A model generated the notes under the pieces. That model ran no database searches. It was not told the DNA's origin and saw only the letters and a program-made list of their open reading frames with translations. The translations under genes and the position numbers were made by a program. Source: Bacteroidota bacterium (lineage in GTDB: Bacteria; Bacteroidota; Rhodothermia; Rhodothermales; UBA10348). Taken from it: a stretch of 49,036 nt of DNA. Of this stretch, positions 1-8,528 are shown one piece after another. The DNA is taken from the NCBI GenBank assembly GCA_029262775.1, contig JAJCYR010000083.1:1-49036 (forward strand), in the 5' to 3' direction. Each line of letters starts with the position of its first letter. Positions within the stretch are counted from its first letter, which is position 1.

Positions 1-176
1 AGTTTCGACATGCCGAGGTGCGTCGTGTTGATGTTTCCAAGCTTCCGGTAGTTGAACTGCAGGTCATGTACCAGATCGGGTCAAACGACATTCGTGATCC
101 TGAGGAATGGTATTTGACTGGATCCAAGGGTGTCGCGAGGCTTGGCCCGGGTACGTTCCAGCGACCGCCTGAATGA
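1..176 (+). CDS. C-terminal end of an unknown protein, cut by the window edge
   Basis: Frame 3 is open from the window edge to a TGA at 174-176 and gives the last 57 residues of a protein, ending GTFQRPPE. The composition is mixed and protein-like (VSKLPVVELQVMYQIG) with no membrane segment. It converges on hipA, whose stop lies four bases further on, which suits the end of a real gene. I do not recognise the family. The other two forward frames carry stops within the first 50 bases. It could be a chance open frame, because only a short stretch is visible. Confidence 0.45.
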   Translation, partial: FRHAEVRRVDVSKLPVVELQVMYQIGSNDIRDPEEWYLTGSKGVARLGPGTFQRPPE

Positions 177-180
177 CCTG

Positions 181-1482
181 CTATGTTGGCCATCCTGATC
201 GGAAGGTCGATGCGATGGCGCCAGCCAATTCGTCGGGCACACCGGCATCGTGGGCAATGTCCGGCCACGTCGACACGGCTTCCGCGACTTCATCCAGAAT
301 TTCGCGAGCGCGGCCGCGCTTCATGGACGCACCATTGGCCACAGCTTCCAGGTCATGGAACGTGAAATCGTCGCGCTTTCCATTCACGGTCATCTGATGG
401 CGGCTGGTCCAGGTGCCTTCGGGGTTGTAGCTCCATGTGATGTCAAAGGCAGGCGAGAGCGACCACCCGCCCCGACGATCCATCAGAAAAGCAATGTTTT
501 TGACGTGATCGTCCTGGTTGCGCGTCACGACGTTGAACACCATTCGCCGGAATTGCTCTTCAAGGGCATCCATCCCAAGACCGAGCGTCCGAATGGCCTG
601 CAGCGCCTGTTCGTAGGCGTAGGCGCCAGCCAGATTGAAGTCGAAGTGCATGAGGGCGCCGAGCGATTGCATGTGCAGCTTGCCTCCAGCCTCCGTCCGG
701 TCGAAACGCCGCGCCATAAAGTGTCGCCGATCGCCTTCTTCGAACAGGCGTGTCTCAATCATCCGGATTCCAGCACGCCGGGCCATGACGGAATACGCAT
801 ACTCGATGGCACCGTACCCAGCGCTGCTGCCCACCTCGAATGCGTCATTGGCCGCGACACCGTCGAACTTCAGAATCCAGTGGGTGAACCCGTCTCCCGG
901 GTACACCTGTCCCGAACGTACGTCGCCGGTGTCGGCATTCCAGGCCAAAAGCGCTTTGGCGCGCGCGCCACCGGCTGACGTACCTACCCGAAGAATGTCC
1001 CGGATGGCTTCTTCGCCCGAGTCGAGTCGTGTACCCAGGCTGCCGCGTTCCCGTATCACGCGCCCGGCCAGTTCAGCCAGCTCACCGACGTGCACCTCGT
1101 GCGATTCCGAGGCATCCGGACCGGTAGCCGGTTCATACTCCAACGCACCCATTCCCCGCCGGCCCACATAGCAGAGTCGCTCCACCGCATTCAGGGACCC
1201 CGGTGCCCGTCCTTGCCGTGCCAGCCAGGCGTTGATGAGCGCATGCCCGTACCGGTCCGGCAGCGAATCGGCGAGCATCCCAGGAAGCCCGTGGAATGCC
1301 CCGCTGTCCAACTCCGGGAAGCGAAATATGCCCTCCCGGAGCGGCATGTGCATGGGTGAAAGATCGATTCCACTGCCCAGGAACCCGGGCGCATATTCGA
1401 ACGCTGCCGCCGTCTCTCCGTCATCCAGAAAAACAGCTCCGATCATGGTCCCCCACAGGCGAACTTCGGCGACGGTGCCCAT
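181..1482 (-). CDS. hipA: HipA-family Ser/Thr kinase toxin
   Basis: A protein of 433 residues, the usual HipA length. HipA kinases phosphorylate glutamyl-tRNA synthetase or related targets and cause growth arrest; that is family knowledge. Visible features are an N-terminal HipA_N/couple-HipA region (about 1-110), a Gly/Ser loop GTSAGGARAK at 167-176 where HipA is autophosphorylated, the ATP-binding lysine in HWILKFDG (K205), the catalytic segment RNQDDHVKN at 321-329 and the metal-binding D347 in SPAFDITW. All kinase residues appear present, so the enzyme is probably active. It follows hipB with a 2-bp gap and is surely cotranscribed. The real target in this organism cannot be read from the sequence. 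Confidence 0.93.
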   Translation of the reverse strand: MGTVAEVRLWGTMIGAVFLDDGETAAAFEYAPGFLGSGIDLSPMHMPLREGIFRFPELDSGAFHGLPGMLADSLPDRYGHALINAWLARQGRAPGSLNAVERLCYVGRRGMGALEYEPATGPDASESHEVHVGELAELAGRVIRERGSLGTRLDSGEEAIRDILRVGTSAGGARAKALLAWNADTGDVRSGQVYPGDGFTHWILKFDGVAANDAFEVGSSAGYGAIEYAYSVMARRAGIRMIETRLFEEGDRRHFMARRFDRTEAGGKLHMQSLGALMHFDFNLAGAYAYEQALQAIRTLGLGMDALEEQFRRMVFNVVTRNQDDHVKNIAFLMDRRGGWSLSPAFDITWSYNPEGTWTSRHQMTVNGKRDDFTFHDLEAVANGASMKRGRAREILDEVAEAVSTWPDIAHDAGVPDELAGAIASTFRSGWPT

Positions 1483-1484
1483 GA

Positions 1485-1844
1485 TCAGTCCTCATCCCCC
1501 CACGACCATGTTGCCGGCAAATCACCTCCGCTGCGGGCCACCCGACGGGCGCGTTTCCGACGCTTCGGAGCTCCCTCGCGCAGAACGTCCATCGGGCGAA
1601 CGTCCGGAACCGGCAACACATTTTCCAGCGCTTCCAGTCGTCCGAGCGCCCGAAGCACCCGGACAAACGATGTCATACTGGTCGATGCACCGGCCTCCAT
1701 GCGCTCCACCGTCGGACGCGATACGCCGGCTTCCCGGGCGAGCTGTCCCTGCGTCCAATTACGATCCAAACGCAGGCATTCCACCCGACGGCCGAGCGCA
1801 TCAAGGACTTTTTCATTCGACCCTGCTAATTTGTAAATCATCAC
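1485..1844 (-). CDS. hipB: HipB-like XRE-family antitoxin
   Basis: A 119-residue protein with a helix-turn-helix at about 30-75 (WTQGQLAREAGVSRPTVERMEAG). It resembles the HipB DNA-binding antitoxin that neutralises HipA and represses its own operon. The C-terminal part is rich in Lys/Arg and then acidic (ends SWGDED), longer than the E. coli HipB tail. The frame can start at GTG 1844 or ATG 1841; both lie only a few bases from the putative operator and -10 elements, so the message may be nearly leaderless. It is the first gene of the hipBA pair. The assignment rests on the HTH motif and the abutting hipA. Confidence 0.88.
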   Translation of the reverse strand: MMIYKLAGSNEKVLDALGRRVECLRLDRNWTQGQLAREAGVSRPTVERMEAGASTSMTSFVRVLRALGRLEALENVLPVPDVRPMDVLREGAPKRRKRARRVARSGGDLPATWSWGDED

Positions 1845-1846
1845 TA

Positions 1847-1884
1847 TTGATGTATTATATTATACATGACCTGTTTTACATCAA
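1847..1884 (-). promoter_or_regulatory. hipBA promoter with dyad operator
   Basis: The AT-rich gap upstream of hipB holds perfect 8-bp inverted arms, TTGATGTA at 1847-1854 and TACATCAA at 1877-1884, with centres 30 bp apart (about three helical turns). Between and overlapping them lies a near-palindrome (1851-1866) that reads on the minus strand as two overlapping TATAAT boxes. This geometry suits autorepression by a HipB dimer pair over the -10 region. The site is inferred; no footprint is available. Confidence 0.65.
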
Positions 1885-1929
1885 TTTTCATGAATTGTTT
1901 CGATACAATGCTCGTTAAAATGTGTTGCG

Positions 1930-2694
1930 TTATCGCCATAAGCGGATTCCGAAAACGAGATGTACTTCGGTGACGGGCACACCCTCAGCGCGGGCAAAGT
2001 CGGCCGCGCCTCCATATCGCTTCAGCCAGCTGACGCCAAGATACGGAGCTATCTCGCGCCTCAGTTCGTAGCGGAACCGGAGTCCGGTCTCGATGTCGTT
2101 CAGCCCGCGCCCGATTCCCCAAGTCTCTGCATTCTGGATGGCAAGGTTGACCTCGGCCTCGGGCTGCAGCACGAGGCGCTGCGTAATGAGTACATCGTAC
2201 GAACCTTCAAATCGAGCCGCGAGGTGCCCTTCGGCACTGAGGAACAGCGCTGGCGCGATTTCAAACCAGTATGGCGCCAGCCCCTCGAGACCGAGGACGA
2301 GTTGGGGCCGGACCCGCACGTCGTCTTCTCCGAACTCGGTATCCAGCCGGACACCGGCCTGGGCTTCAAAAAAGGGACTGATCAGGCGACTGTACAGCGT
2401 CTGAATCTCGATTTCCCCGGCGCCCTCGAGGATTAGCCCCTCTCCTTCGCCCTTGAGCCAGAAGCGCGAGTAGTCGGTGCCGATCCGATAGAACCCCTCG
2501 AAGCGGGCTGGCAGGCTTTCCACCGTCGGAGCGACTTCAAATAAATCGAGGAGCGCGAGGCTATACACGGGTGTGTTGCCCAACTCCGAGACATCTGGCC
2601 TGAAATCAGGGTATTCGGGAAACGGCGGGATATCCTGGGCCCTGGCAGGAGAGGAAGCGAACCAAAGAACGAGTACGAAGACAAAACGAAGCAT
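1930..2694 (-). CDS. copB: Copper resistance outer-membrane protein CopB/PcoB
   Basis: A 254-residue protein with a signal peptide cut after about residue 19 (ARA/QD). A short linker is followed by the CopB beta-barrel: repeated amphipathic strands, GIDTDYSRFWLKGEG-like motifs (here RIGTDYSRFWLKGEGEG), LNDIETGLRFRYE and a terminal VFGIRLW. Canonical CopB has a Met/His-rich N-terminal copper-binding stretch; here that part is reduced to an acidic/proline segment, so metal binding may be weaker. The stop codon of copA lies 17 bp upstream, the usual copAB order. It is the last gene of operon (a). CopB is thought to act in the outer membrane with periplasmic CopA. Confidence 0.92.
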   Translation of the reverse strand: MLRFVFVLVLWFASSPARAQDIPPFPEYPDFRPDVSELGNTPVYSLALLDLFEVAPTVESLPARFEGFYRIGTDYSRFWLKGEGEGLILEGAGEIEIQTLYSRLISPFFEAQAGVRLDTEFGEDDVRVRPQLVLGLEGLAPYWFEIAPALFLSAEGHLAARFEGSYDVLITQRLVLQPEAEVNLAIQNAETWGIGRGLNDIETGLRFRYELRREIAPYLGVSWLKRYGGAADFARAEGVPVTEVHLVFGIRLWR

Positions 2695-2711
2695 GGCACG
2701 GGAGGTGGGGT

Positions 2712-4469
2712 CTATCGGGAATTAAATTCAGCGGGGATGGTTGCTCCCGCTGGCTGGACCAGTGCCACGCGAAACATGCCGAGTTCCATGTGATACAGGA
2801 CGTGGCAGTGAAACGCCCACGGTCCGAGCGCGTCAACGTCGATCAACAGCGAAACCCGCTCGGCAGGCTTTACGACGACCGTGTGGACACGGGGAATCCG
2901 TTCTCCCTGCCCATTCTCCAGTTTCATCCACATTCCGTGGAGGTGCATGGGGTGGCTCATCATGGTATCGTTGACCATGGTAAGTCTGAGCTGTTCGCCG
3001 AGTGTCATTGGAATGAGCGGTTCCTCGGCGTAGGTTTTTCCATCAATCGACCACATGTATCGCTCCATGTTACCCGTCAGGTGTAACTCGATCTCGCGGT
3101 CGGGAGCGCGGATTGTTTCCGCGCGCAATGCCCGGAGGTCCGTGTACACCAGCACACGGCGACCGTCATTACCGAGGCCGATGCCGGGCTCGTGGAGGCG
3201 ACTTCTTGTGACGTCCGGCGCCATCGCGTTGGCTGGTCCGTGATTGTTCGCACCGTGGGGTATTGGTTCCGGGGTGCCGGGCATGGCTTCCTGGTCGTCC
3301 ATGTTGTGGCCAGCCATGTCGTGGCCCTGCATGGCTGCGGTGGCACCGGTCATCTGCATCCCCATATCCATCATTGACAGAAGAGGACGTTCGCGAAGCC
3401 CAGGAACAGGGGCTGTCATGCTTTCCCGGGGTGCGAGGGTACCGCGCGCGTAACCTGAGCGATCCATCGACTCGGCGAAGACCGTGTACGCCTTGTCTTT
3501 CGGCTCGACGATAACGTCGAACGTCTCGGCAATGCCAATCCGAAACTCATCAACAGTGACAGGTTCAACGTGTTGGCCACTGGCCTGTACGATTGTGAGC
3601 GGCAGGCCGGGGATGCGAACATCGTAGAATGTACCCGCGCTCGCATTGATGAAACGGACGAGGATCCGCTCCCCGGGCTGAAACTGGCCGAACCAGCCGG
3701 GGTCCGGTGCCTGACCATTCATGAGATACGTATAGGTTGCCCCTGTGACGTCGGAAATGTCGGTGGCGTCCATCCGCATCCGATCCCACGAGAGCCGGTC
3801 GCGGAGGTTCATGTCCTCACCCTTCAGCAACCCAGTAAGCGTCTGCCGCTGGAAGTTGTAGTAGTTGGGGCGGTTCTTGAGGTTGTCGAGCACGTCGCTG
3901 GGATTCTCGAACGTCCAGTCCGAGAGGACAACGACATATTCTCGATCGAATGCGTACGGATCTCCACCTGCCGGGTCAATTACCAGCGGGCCGTAGTGGC
4001 CGAGTTGTTCCTGGAAGGCAGAGTGGCTGTGGTACCAGTACGTCCCGTACTGCTTGATGGGATAATGATATTCGAACGTCGAGCGGGCCTTGATGCCGGG
4101 GAAGTTGACGCCGGGCACACCATCCATTCCATTTGGAAGCAGGATGCCGTGCCAGTGGATTGAGGTGTCCTCATCGAGGCGATTGTGCACTCGAAGCACG
4201 GCTTCATCGCCTTCAGTGAAGCGGAGGAGGGGGCCGGGAACCGTCCCGTTGATCGTCACGGCCTTACCCATTCTACCCCCAAATTCCAGCCGCATATGAT
4301 CAATTGTGAGGTCGTACTCGACCAGACGACCTGTTCGACGGGTGGGTGAGAGGGCAGGTGGACGGACGGGGATGCCCGACAGAGGGCGTGCCCATGCGGG
4401 TATCAGCGGTCCTGCCCCCGCCAAAAGGCCGAGAGCGGAGAAGGAGCGGATAAATGTGCGGCGATTCAT
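2712..4469 (-). CDS. copA: CopA-type multicopper oxidase (periplasmic copper resistance)
   Basis: Starting at ATG 4469 the protein has 585 residues and a twin-arginine signal, MNRRTFIRSFSALGLLAGAG; an upstream in-frame start at 4517 would add 16 residues in front of that signal and is less likely. Copper-ligand motifs of a three-domain multicopper oxidase are present in order: IHWHGILLPNGMDGVPG, YWYHSH, HPMHLHGMWM and WAFHCHVLYHMELGMF. A Met/His-rich insert (MDMGMQM...QGHDMAGHNM) before domain 3 matches the copper-binding loop of PcoA/CopA. The family oxidises Cu(I) to the less toxic Cu(II) in the periplasm. It sits between copB and a small lipoprotein gene in operon (a). Confidence 0.95.
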   Translation of the reverse strand: MNRRTFIRSFSALGLLAGAGPLIPAWARPLSGIPVRPPALSPTRRTGRLVEYDLTIDHMRLEFGGRMGKAVTINGTVPGPLLRFTEGDEAVLRVHNRLDEDTSIHWHGILLPNGMDGVPGVNFPGIKARSTFEYHYPIKQYGTYWYHSHSAFQEQLGHYGPLVIDPAGGDPYAFDREYVVVLSDWTFENPSDVLDNLKNRPNYYNFQRQTLTGLLKGEDMNLRDRLSWDRMRMDATDISDVTGATYTYLMNGQAPDPGWFGQFQPGERILVRFINASAGTFYDVRIPGLPLTIVQASGQHVEPVTVDEFRIGIAETFDVIVEPKDKAYTVFAESMDRSGYARGTLAPRESMTAPVPGLRERPLLSMMDMGMQMTGATAAMQGHDMAGHNMDDQEAMPGTPEPIPHGANNHGPANAMAPDVTRSRLHEPGIGLGNDGRRVLVYTDLRALRAETIRAPDREIELHLTGNMERYMWSIDGKTYAEEPLIPMTLGEQLRLTMVNDTMMSHPMHLHGMWMKLENGQGERIPRVHTVVVKPAERVSLLIDVDALGPWAFHCHVLYHMELGMFRVALVQPAGATIPAEFNSR

Positions 4470-4533
4470 TGGCACAGCAATCGGCCTCGAAAAAATATTG
4501 GAATACTGGATGACCACACGGGCGCTACTGGTG

Positions 4534-5040
4534 TTACCGACGCGGTCTTCTGCTTAGGTGTGAATGGACAATTTTCCACCCGTCGTCTTCGTGTTCGAGC
4601 GCCGTCGTGAAGACGCCTCTGCTCTCAATTTCCTCTTCGTCATGGTGTGCCGTGAGGATGTAGCGCCCTGTCGCTACCGCCACCCGCTCACCAGCTCGGA
4701 TGCGAACGTCTTCATGCTGAAAGTTGAGAACGTCCAGCGCCTCCAATTCCGGCCCAAGGTGGTGGTCCCGATAGGCCGCCCACGAACTGTCCACTCCGCC
4801 CTGCTCGAAGATGTATACTCCCTCGCTGGCGGACCAGAGCGTATTGAGCACGGTCATGTCGGCTTTTCGGATGGCTTGGGCTTGGCGTTCCAGGACGGCT
4901 TCAATTTCTGTAGTGCGATGTATGTCCTCGCCGTCGACGAGAATGGCAGAGCGATTCGTGGATTCGTCGGTGTGGTCCGCAGGCCCGCAGCTGGACGCGA
5001 CGATCAGCAGCGTGAGAAGGATGGATGATAAGGTGCGCAT
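4534..5040 (-). CDS. SnoaL/DUF4440-like (NTF2 fold) lipoprotein
   Basis: From ATG 5040 the protein has 168 residues and starts with a lipoprotein signal, MRTLSSILLTLLIVASSCG, whose lipobox cysteine is followed by a polar linker. The rest has the NTF2/DUF4440 pattern: an N-terminal helix (IEAVLERQAQAIRKAD), a VYIFEQGG strand, a mid helix, RVAVATGRYILT and a final FTTALEHEDDGWKIVHSHLS, where DGWKIVHxHxS is typical of the family. Longer readings up to 5160 place about 40 residues before the signal and are unlikely. Its role in copper resistance is unknown. It lies 64 bp upstream of the copA start codon. Confidence 0.8.
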   Translation of the reverse strand: MRTLSSILLTLLIVASSCGPADHTDESTNRSAILVDGEDIHRTTEIEAVLERQAQAIRKADMTVLNTLWSASEGVYIFEQGGVDSSWAAYRDHHLGPELEALDVLNFQHEDVRIRAGERVAVATGRYILTAHHDEEEIESRGVFTTALEHEDDGWKIVHSHLSRRPRR

Positions 5041-5053
5041 AGTCATTGGATGG

Positions 5054-5515
5054 TCAGTTGTCATGTTCGGAATCTTCGTCCATTCCCACACGGAAGTTGG
5101 CTGACCATGTCTTGCCCTCGGTAGGCATGGTAACGTGGGCAGTAAAGTGGTGTATCTCACCAGGTAGAGTACCCATCAAATGATCTCCCATCTGGCTCAG
5201 CGAAATGGTTTGCTCGGCGGCGCCGTTGGCCTGGATGGTTGCCGTAGCTTCTGTGATATCGTCAACAGGATGCGGCTGTTCATCAGCATCGAACGGGTAA
5301 ATAAAAAGGCGACCGTCGCTGAAGACCAACTCCATGTGTCCACTACCCGCGCTTTCGACCATGCCACCGTGCCTTGCGGCATGGCCTTCATGCGACTCTT
5401 CAACTGCCGAATGTACGTTGGTGGCCTCGGTGGTGCATGCTGAGAGGCCAGTGAGGAGGAGGCCATAAAAGGTCCACGTGAGGAGCGTTGTTACAATAGT
5501 TCGTGTAGATTGCAT
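5054..5515 (-). CDS. Periplasmic lipoprotein, heavy-metal-efflux-associated
   Basis: A 153-residue protein with an SPII signal (lipobox LSAC near residue 27), then a His-rich linker (HSAVEESHEGHAARHGG). The compact beta domain reads GGMVES..GHMELVF.DGRLFIYPFDADE and continues to FTAHVTMPTEGKTW. That pattern occurs in small periplasmic domains near, or fused to, RND heavy-metal efflux adaptors. The His-rich linker could bind copper; that is inference. Its 3' end comes within 13 bp of the preferred start of the next gene, so the two are probably translationally linked within operon (a). Confidence 0.7.
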   Translation of the reverse strand: MQSTRTIVTTLLTWTFYGLLLTGLSACTTEATNVHSAVEESHEGHAARHGGMVESAGSGHMELVFSDGRLFIYPFDADEQPHPVDDITEATATIQANGAAEQTISLSQMGDHLMGTLPGEIHHFTAHVTMPTEGKTWSANFRVGMDEDSEHDN

Positions 5516-5558
5516 GGGATTCTCAGGGAATAAGGTGCAAGAAAGGATCTGTGCTGAG

Positions 5559-6647
5559 TCAGCGCAGCGATGTAGCGGTCAAACGGCGCAACAGTACGGT
5601 ACCGCTGCCTTTCAGGTAGAGACCTACGGGCCCGGCATCGGGAGCGTCTCCGTGTCCATGCGTCAGCATCTCGCCAGTTGCATAACCCCGGAAATGAGTG
5701 CCGTCGCTGACAGCGCGTACCGCGGACCATGATGTAGGTTGAAGGGCCTGCTCGGCGAATATCGTCGGCTTTCCGTCTTGTAGACGACCCTGGCGCAACT
5801 GCCCGTCGGCTATTTCCAAAAAATCGTAGTTCAAGGAATCCTGCAGGTGGTGCACCAATCGAACGGTGCCTTCAAACCGCTCTATATTCAGCATAGCCTC
5901 GGCCTGGACACTGGCTATAGGGTCACCGGCAGTAATGAGCACTGGGCCGCTCTCCAGCCGCAAAACGAGGGCCGAATCCTTCTCGGTAGTTTCCATACGC
6001 AGGTCGGAGAGCCGGCCCTGTACAAAGTGGAAATCTTCGCCGAATGCCTGCCGGGACCCTATCCCCGCCCCCCATTGCCAGGAGCCATTCGCCTCTACCT
6101 TGATGCCCGTTGTCTTGCCGGGTGTTGCAGGAGGTTCTATTACCGCCGGACCAGCCGCCGCCTGTTCCATCACCGGCTTCACCCCGAGGCCATGTGCATA
6201 CACAAGCCGAGCACCCCTGTCCGCGGTCTGTACCACCAAATAGTAACCGCCGGCACCCATGATGAACAGGAGCACATGCACCCTCAGTTGCGCCCACCTC
6301 CGGCCTTTGATATCAAACCAGAGCACAAAAAGACGTACCACGGCGTAGATTAGAAAGAACCACACAGTCACCTCGGCCCAGTCCGCATGGTCGGTCACAT
6401 TGGCAACGGCCGAGGCGGGCAGGTCCAATGCGTCGGCTGCGTTGCGCCCGGTAAGAAACGACGCGTACGCGCCGAAGGCGCCGAAGGCGAAGAGGATGAC
6501 GGCTGCAATCCGAACGCCCGCCCACTTGCGCGTGAAAAGCGAGACCAGGTCGAAAACAACGGCCGTCGCCAGAAGTGCGATGGGAAAATGAATTATGAGC
6601 GGATGGAGGTTGGGCGCCCACTCGGGCAGTATTGGGATCATACGCAA
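5559..6647 (-). CDS. DUF2231 membrane protein fused to a periplasmic lectin-like domain
   Basis: A 362-residue protein. Residues 1-160 carry the DUF2231 signature LHPLIIHFPIALL and four predicted membrane helices (about 17-37, 45-66, 93-112, 125-142). A linker with VIEPPATP leads to a soluble C-terminal region of about 190 residues. Its ending GPVGLYLKGSGTVLLRRLTA resembles concanavalin-A/LamG-like (DUF1080-type) sandwich domains. DUF2231 proteins often neighbour cytochromes and haem-related genes. No catalytic residues can be named. It is a member of operon (a), between the SHOCT gene and the lipoprotein. Confidence 0.8.
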   Translation of the reverse strand: MRMIPILPEWAPNLHPLIIHFPIALLATAVVFDLVSLFTRKWAGVRIAAVILFAFGAFGAYASFLTGRNAADALDLPASAVANVTDHADWAEVTVWFFLIYAVVRLFVLWFDIKGRRWAQLRVHVLLFIMGAGGYYLVVQTADRGARLVYAHGLGVKPVMEQAAAGPAVIEPPATPGKTTGIKVEANGSWQWGAGIGSRQAFGEDFHFVQGRLSDLRMETTEKDSALVLRLESGPVLITAGDPIASVQAEAMLNIERFEGTVRLVHHLQDSLNYDFLEIADGQLRQGRLQDGKPTIFAEQALQPTSWSAVRAVSDGTHFRGYATGEMLTHGHGDAPDAGPVGLYLKGSGTVLLRRLTATSLR

Positions 6648-6712
6648 ATCAGGTCAATACGAAAAGGTGGGGCCACACAATCCCGACCCACAACATCCAG
6701 CCCGGATGGTGG

Positions 6713-6955
6713 TCATTGGGAAAGCTGGTTCTTATCGAGGCGGGCCCTGCGCTCCTCGTACTCTTCGGTCGTAATATCACCGGCCGCGTAGCGGCGTTTG
6801 AGGCTATCCAGTGGTGTATCCGTCTCTGCTGCCGACTGTCCGGTTCGGCCTCTCAGCCCGCGTGAGAACGCAAGCACGACGATCAAAATGAAGGTGACCC
6901 AGAAAAGCCACCATCCCCAGTGCATTCCCCACATGTCATGGTGTCCGTCAAACAT
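6713..6955 (-). CDS. Small SHOCT-domain membrane protein
   Basis: An 80-residue protein with one membrane helix (WGWWLFWVTFILIVVLAFS, about 10-28). It ends in a SHOCT motif, LDSLKRRYAAGDITTEEYEERR, in which the DITxEEYE core is diagnostic. SHOCT proteins of this size are common in copper and silver efflux operons; their biochemical role is not established. The N-terminal MFDGHHDMWGMHWGWW is rich in His and Met and may touch copper. It lies 21 bp downstream of the Spy-like gene. Confidence 0.85.
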   Translation of the reverse strand: MFDGHHDMWGMHWGWWLFWVTFILIVVLAFSRGLRGRTGQSAAETDTPLDSLKRRYAAGDITTEEYEERRARLDKNQLSQ

Positions 6956-6976
6956 GATTCAACTCGAATTTTGGAT

Positions 6977-7645
6977 TCACTTGTTCATCATGCCCTTCAT
7001 GCCGTCCTGCATCATGCCCTTCTCTTCACCGGACATCATGCCACCGTGCATGGCCTGCATCACCTCCATCATGGTCATGTTCGTCATCATGTGATGGTGC
7101 ATTTGCATGGGCTTCATTTCGGACAATTTCGCCCGCTGTTCGGCAGATAACATCCCTTTCATTTCCGCAGCCGTCTCGTAGGCCAAGGCCTGCATCTGCA
7201 CATGGTGGGAGGCGGTCTCTTCGAGTAGTGAGCGGACCCGGTTCGGCGCGGCGTCTCCAGAGGTCAGTAGCTCCTGAAGTTGCTCCTTCGCCTGCTTCAT
7301 CTGTTTTTGATGCGTGTCTTTCTGCTCTTTGAACTGTTGTTTGCTCTGCTTCATGCGGGCCGCTTGGTCGTCAGAGAGAGTGAGCGGTTCCTGCATGGTA
7401 GGTAGCATATGCACGAGCATGGCCGAGTGGCGCAATGGGTCCTTCATGATCTGCATGTGCTGTTGCATCATGACCATCATGCTGTTTGCAGGAGCCATGC
7501 TGTGCGTAGGGGCGTCCTCCGGCTCATCGGCGCCTTGATGTTTGTGTTGGGCGACCACTGGCGCTGTCAAAGCGAGCATCAACGTAGATGCGAATAGAAA
7601 GGACAAGGCCGCTTGGAGGAATTGCTTATTCAATATCATGATCAT
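6977..7645 (-). CDS. Spy/CpxP-like periplasmic metal-binding protein (LTXXQ/Spy type)
   Basis: Starting at ATG 7645 (or 7639) the protein has about 222 residues with a signal peptide (ALTAPVVA/QHKH). It contains a Spy/CpxP-type helical core with LTLSDDQAARM and LSAEQRAKLSEM repeats. Long charged helices run through the middle, and the C-terminal third is extremely Met/His-rich (MQMHHHMMTNMTMMEVMQAMHGGMM in part). It is the first gene of operon (a), directly downstream of operator (a). The family acts as a periplasmic chaperone or metal sensor; here copper sequestration is the likely role. A longer reading from 7714 would run into the operator. Confidence 0.82.
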   Translation of the reverse strand: MIMILNKQFLQAALSFLFASTLMLALTAPVVAQHKHQGADEPEDAPTHSMAPANSMMVMMQQHMQIMKDPLRHSAMLVHMLPTMQEPLTLSDDQAARMKQSKQQFKEQKDTHQKQMKQAKEQLQELLTSGDAAPNRVRSLLEETASHHVQMQALAYETAAEMKGMLSAEQRAKLSEMKPMQMHHHMMTNMTMMEVMQAMHGGMMSGEEKGMMQDGMKGMMNK

Positions 7646-7694
7646 TATCAGGGAATTGTTTTCGACTGTCTGTCCATTAAGATGCCTCGGCGAA

Positions 7695-7734
7695 CCTGAA
7701 AGCAGCCTTAACACCGTCTTAAATTCGTTTCAGG
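7695..7734 (-). promoter_or_regulatory. Operator (a): four heptamers in 11-bp register
   Basis: Heptamers CCTGAAA (7695-7701), CCTTAAC (7706-7712), TCTTAAA (7717-7723) and inverted TTTCAGG (7728-7734) are each offset by exactly 11 bp. The same array recurs at 19237-19276 and 28976-29015. On the minus strand the last heptamer is followed after 14 nt by TTAATG (7675-7680), a weak -10 candidate. The array lies between the Spy-like gene and the divergently transcribed response-regulator gene, so it may serve both. Repeats spaced 11 bp suit an OmpR/PhoB-family regulator; the assignment to the adjacent regulator is inference. Confidence 0.75.
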
Positions 7735-7805
7735 TGAGAAACATTGTGCTGTTGTTGGGTAAATGCATCAGAAAGAACCGTTTTCCAAGGCTTCACACCG
7801 GATCC

Positions 7806-8498
7806 ATGTGGCTATTGCTTATTGAAGATGAAACGCGCTTGGCCACTTTCCTGAAGATGGGTTTGGAAGAAGAGGGATACATTGTTGACATAGCGGGTGA
7901 CGGAGCGGAGGGTGAAGCGATGGCGCTTGCCAATGCCTACGATGCGCTGATTATTGACTGGCGGCTTCCACAGCAGGACGGCAAGACCGTCGTCGAACAT
8001 GTGCGGGCTGCTGGGAGGGAGGTGCCGATCCTGATGCTTACCGCTTTGGGTGATGTCGAGCACCGCGTAGCTGGCCTCGACGCAGGTGCCGACGACTACA
8101 TGCCCAAGCCGTTCAAGTTCGAGGAGTTGTTGGCTCGTCTGCGTGCGCTGCTTCGAAGACCACCGTTGACTATGCAGGAGGATGTATTTCAGGTAGGTGC
8201 GCTGGAACTGGACACGAAACGACGGCAGGCCGCTCTTGGTGGGACCCGGCTGGATCTGCGGACCAAGGAGTATGCTTTGCTCGAAGACTTCGCGCGCCAT
8301 CCGAATGAGGTCGTTTCGCGCACGGTCATTGCCGAACGTGTATGGGGTGATGCCTTTTACGTGACCGACAATGTGATAGACGTAACAATTTCCGGCCTTC
8401 GGCAGAAACTGGTGGGGGCGCAATCGGCTTCTCCCGCCCCGCAGGCTGTTCGTATTGAGACGGTGCGCGGGGTTGGTTATCGCCTGGCTACCGAGTAA
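7806..8498 (+). CDS. cusR: CusR/CopR-like OmpR-family response regulator
   Basis: From ATG 7806 the protein has 230 residues, normal for this family. The receiver domain (1-115) has acidic pocket E7/D8, phosphoacceptor D51 in ALIIDWRLPQ, switch T in LMLTALG and lysine in MPKPFKF. The C-terminal winged helix (about 125-228) ends with the recognition region NVIDVTISGLRQKL and TVRGVGYRL. The frame is open further upstream, but that stretch holds the operator and intergenic DNA. It is followed after 30 bp by its kinase and faces operon (a) divergently. The copper specificity is inferred from the three adjoining copper operons. Confidence 0.92.
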   Translation: MWLLLIEDETRLATFLKMGLEEEGYIVDIAGDGAEGEAMALANAYDALIIDWRLPQQDGKTVVEHVRAAGREVPILMLTALGDVEHRVAGLDAGADDYMPKPFKFEELLARLRALLRRPPLTMQEDVFQVGALELDTKRRQAALGGTRLDLRTKEYALLEDFARHPNEVVSRTVIAERVWGDAFYVTDNVIDVTISGLRQKLVGAQSASPAPQAVRIETVRGVGYRLATE

Positions 8499-8528
8499 CA
8501 TCTGCTGGCACCTCCGACGACAAGGCCA

